Made by a program: the position numbers and the translations under genes. Shown here piece by piece: positions 4,763-5,184 of a stretch of DNA of 5,184 bases. Under the pieces are notes generated by a model that was not told the DNA's origin, did not search any database, and was given only the letters and a program-made list of their open reading frames with translations. This DNA comes from an uncultured Clostridia bacterium (GTDB taxonomy: Bacteria; Bacillota; Clostridia; Peptostreptococcales; Anaerovoracaceae): assembly GCA_934277655.1 (NCBI GenBank), contig CAKQVC010000167.1, forward strand, positions 1-5,184. Direction: 5' to 3'. Within the stretch, counting starts at the first letter, position 1, and the number at the start of each line of letters is the position of its first letter.

Positions 4763-5184
4763 ATGAGTAAAGTTATCGATCGCTGGTTTGACATGATCAG
4801 AATCAACAGTATCAACGGACATGAAGTAGATCTTGCAGATTATATCGCAGGACAGCTGAAAGAAATGGGTCTGGAACCACATTGTAGCTATTTTCCAGAA
4901 GATGAAGAAAAAGTAAGACCGTCCATCTGGACTGTTCTTGACAGCGGTAAGCCGGGTAAGCGCCTGATGCTGATCGGCCACATCGATACCGTAGACATAG
5001 CAAGAGGATGGCTGACAGATCCGTTCACACCGACAGAAGATGCTGAGGAAGAAGGAAAGATCCACGGTCTTGGTGCTATGGACATGAAAGGCGGTCTTGC
5101 AGGTATTCTTCAGACTTTAGAATATTATGCAGAACACAAAGACGAGTTCACAGGTTCTATCATCGCTTGCTTTGTGGCAGACGA
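4763..5184 (+). CDS. M20 family metallopeptidase/amidohydrolase, N-terminal part (runs off window)
   Basis: This is the first 140 codons of a gene that continues past the right edge with no stop. The product belongs to the M20 family (ArgE/DapE/CPG2-like zinc or cobalt hydrolases), which cleave amide bonds in N-acyl amino acids, dipeptides or related compounds in the cytoplasm. Visible motifs are LMLIGHIDTVD (68-78), with metal ligand His73 and the supporting Asp75, and GLGAMDMKGG (102-111), with the bridging metal ligand Asp107. The window ends at FVAD (137-140), just where the catalytic Glu pair is expected. Full-length members are ~370-450 residues, so about one third is present. The ATG is set by GGAGG (4751-4755) and by the usual family N-terminus. 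It lies 262 bp after nhaC in the same direction, with hairpins between. The substrate cannot be chosen from this fragment: acetylornithine, succinyl-diaminopimelate, peptides and other N-acyl compounds all remain open. Confidence 0.92.
   Translation, partial: MSKVIDRWFDMIRINSINGHEVDLADYIAGQLKEMGLEPHCSYFPEDEEKVRPSIWTVLDSGKPGKRLMLIGHIDTVDIARGWLTDPFTPTEDAEEEGKIHGLGAMDMKGGLAGILQTLEYYAEHKDEFTGSIIACFVAD

Noticed and set aside
4534..5085. Several minus-strand open frames opposite the spacer and the M20 gene
   Set aside because: They have no family resemblance and overlap each other, and the plus strand there encodes the clear M20 metal-binding motifs.

Overview
This window looks like a chromosomal segment from a Gram-positive, low-to-moderate-GC Clostridia-type bacterium, most plausibly Lachnospiraceae. 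The reasons are strong AGGAGG-type ribosome binding sites, an A/T-rich intergenic style, and the gene types: a PucR-like regulator, a short UPF0213 GIY-YIG protein, a split two-gene CHR transporter and an NhaC family carrier. The taxonomic call is an inference from style, not from a marker gene.

Layout. Positions 1-289 hold the 3' end of a PucR/CdaR-like transcriptional regulator. It is followed by a clean intrinsic terminator hairpin (311-345), which lies immediately against the ribosome binding site of a tRNA-dihydrouridine synthase gene (364-1368, DusB-like). A convergent gene on the minus strand (1316-1681) encodes a small GIY-YIG domain protein; the two 3' ends overlap by 53 bp. A 207-bp A/T-rich divergent spacer (1682-1888) carries a candidate promoter and ends in an odd 44-base, almost pure purine GA-rich leader. 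Next come two short CHR family ('chromate transporter') genes (1889-2431 and 2428-3012) sharing an ATGA stop/start overlap, then an NhaC family antiporter (3091-4500). After a 262-bp spacer with a strong hairpin, a second hairpin and one possible tiny ORF, the window ends inside an M20 family metallopeptidase gene (from 4763).

How the genes may work together. The regulator fragment, dus and GIY-YIG genes look like ordinary housekeeping or neighbouring genes. The second half, CHR pair + NhaC + M20 hydrolase, all point the same way with no convincing intrinsic terminator between them, and reads as one transport-plus-hydrolysis unit. Nothing in it points to chromate. A reasonable hypothesis is that the hydrolase acts on an N-acyl amino acid, peptide or similar amide, while the CHR pair and the NhaC carrier move a substrate or product (an organic anion) and balance ions. 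This is inference from gene order only. I saw no tRNA, rRNA, CRISPR array or insertion sequence.
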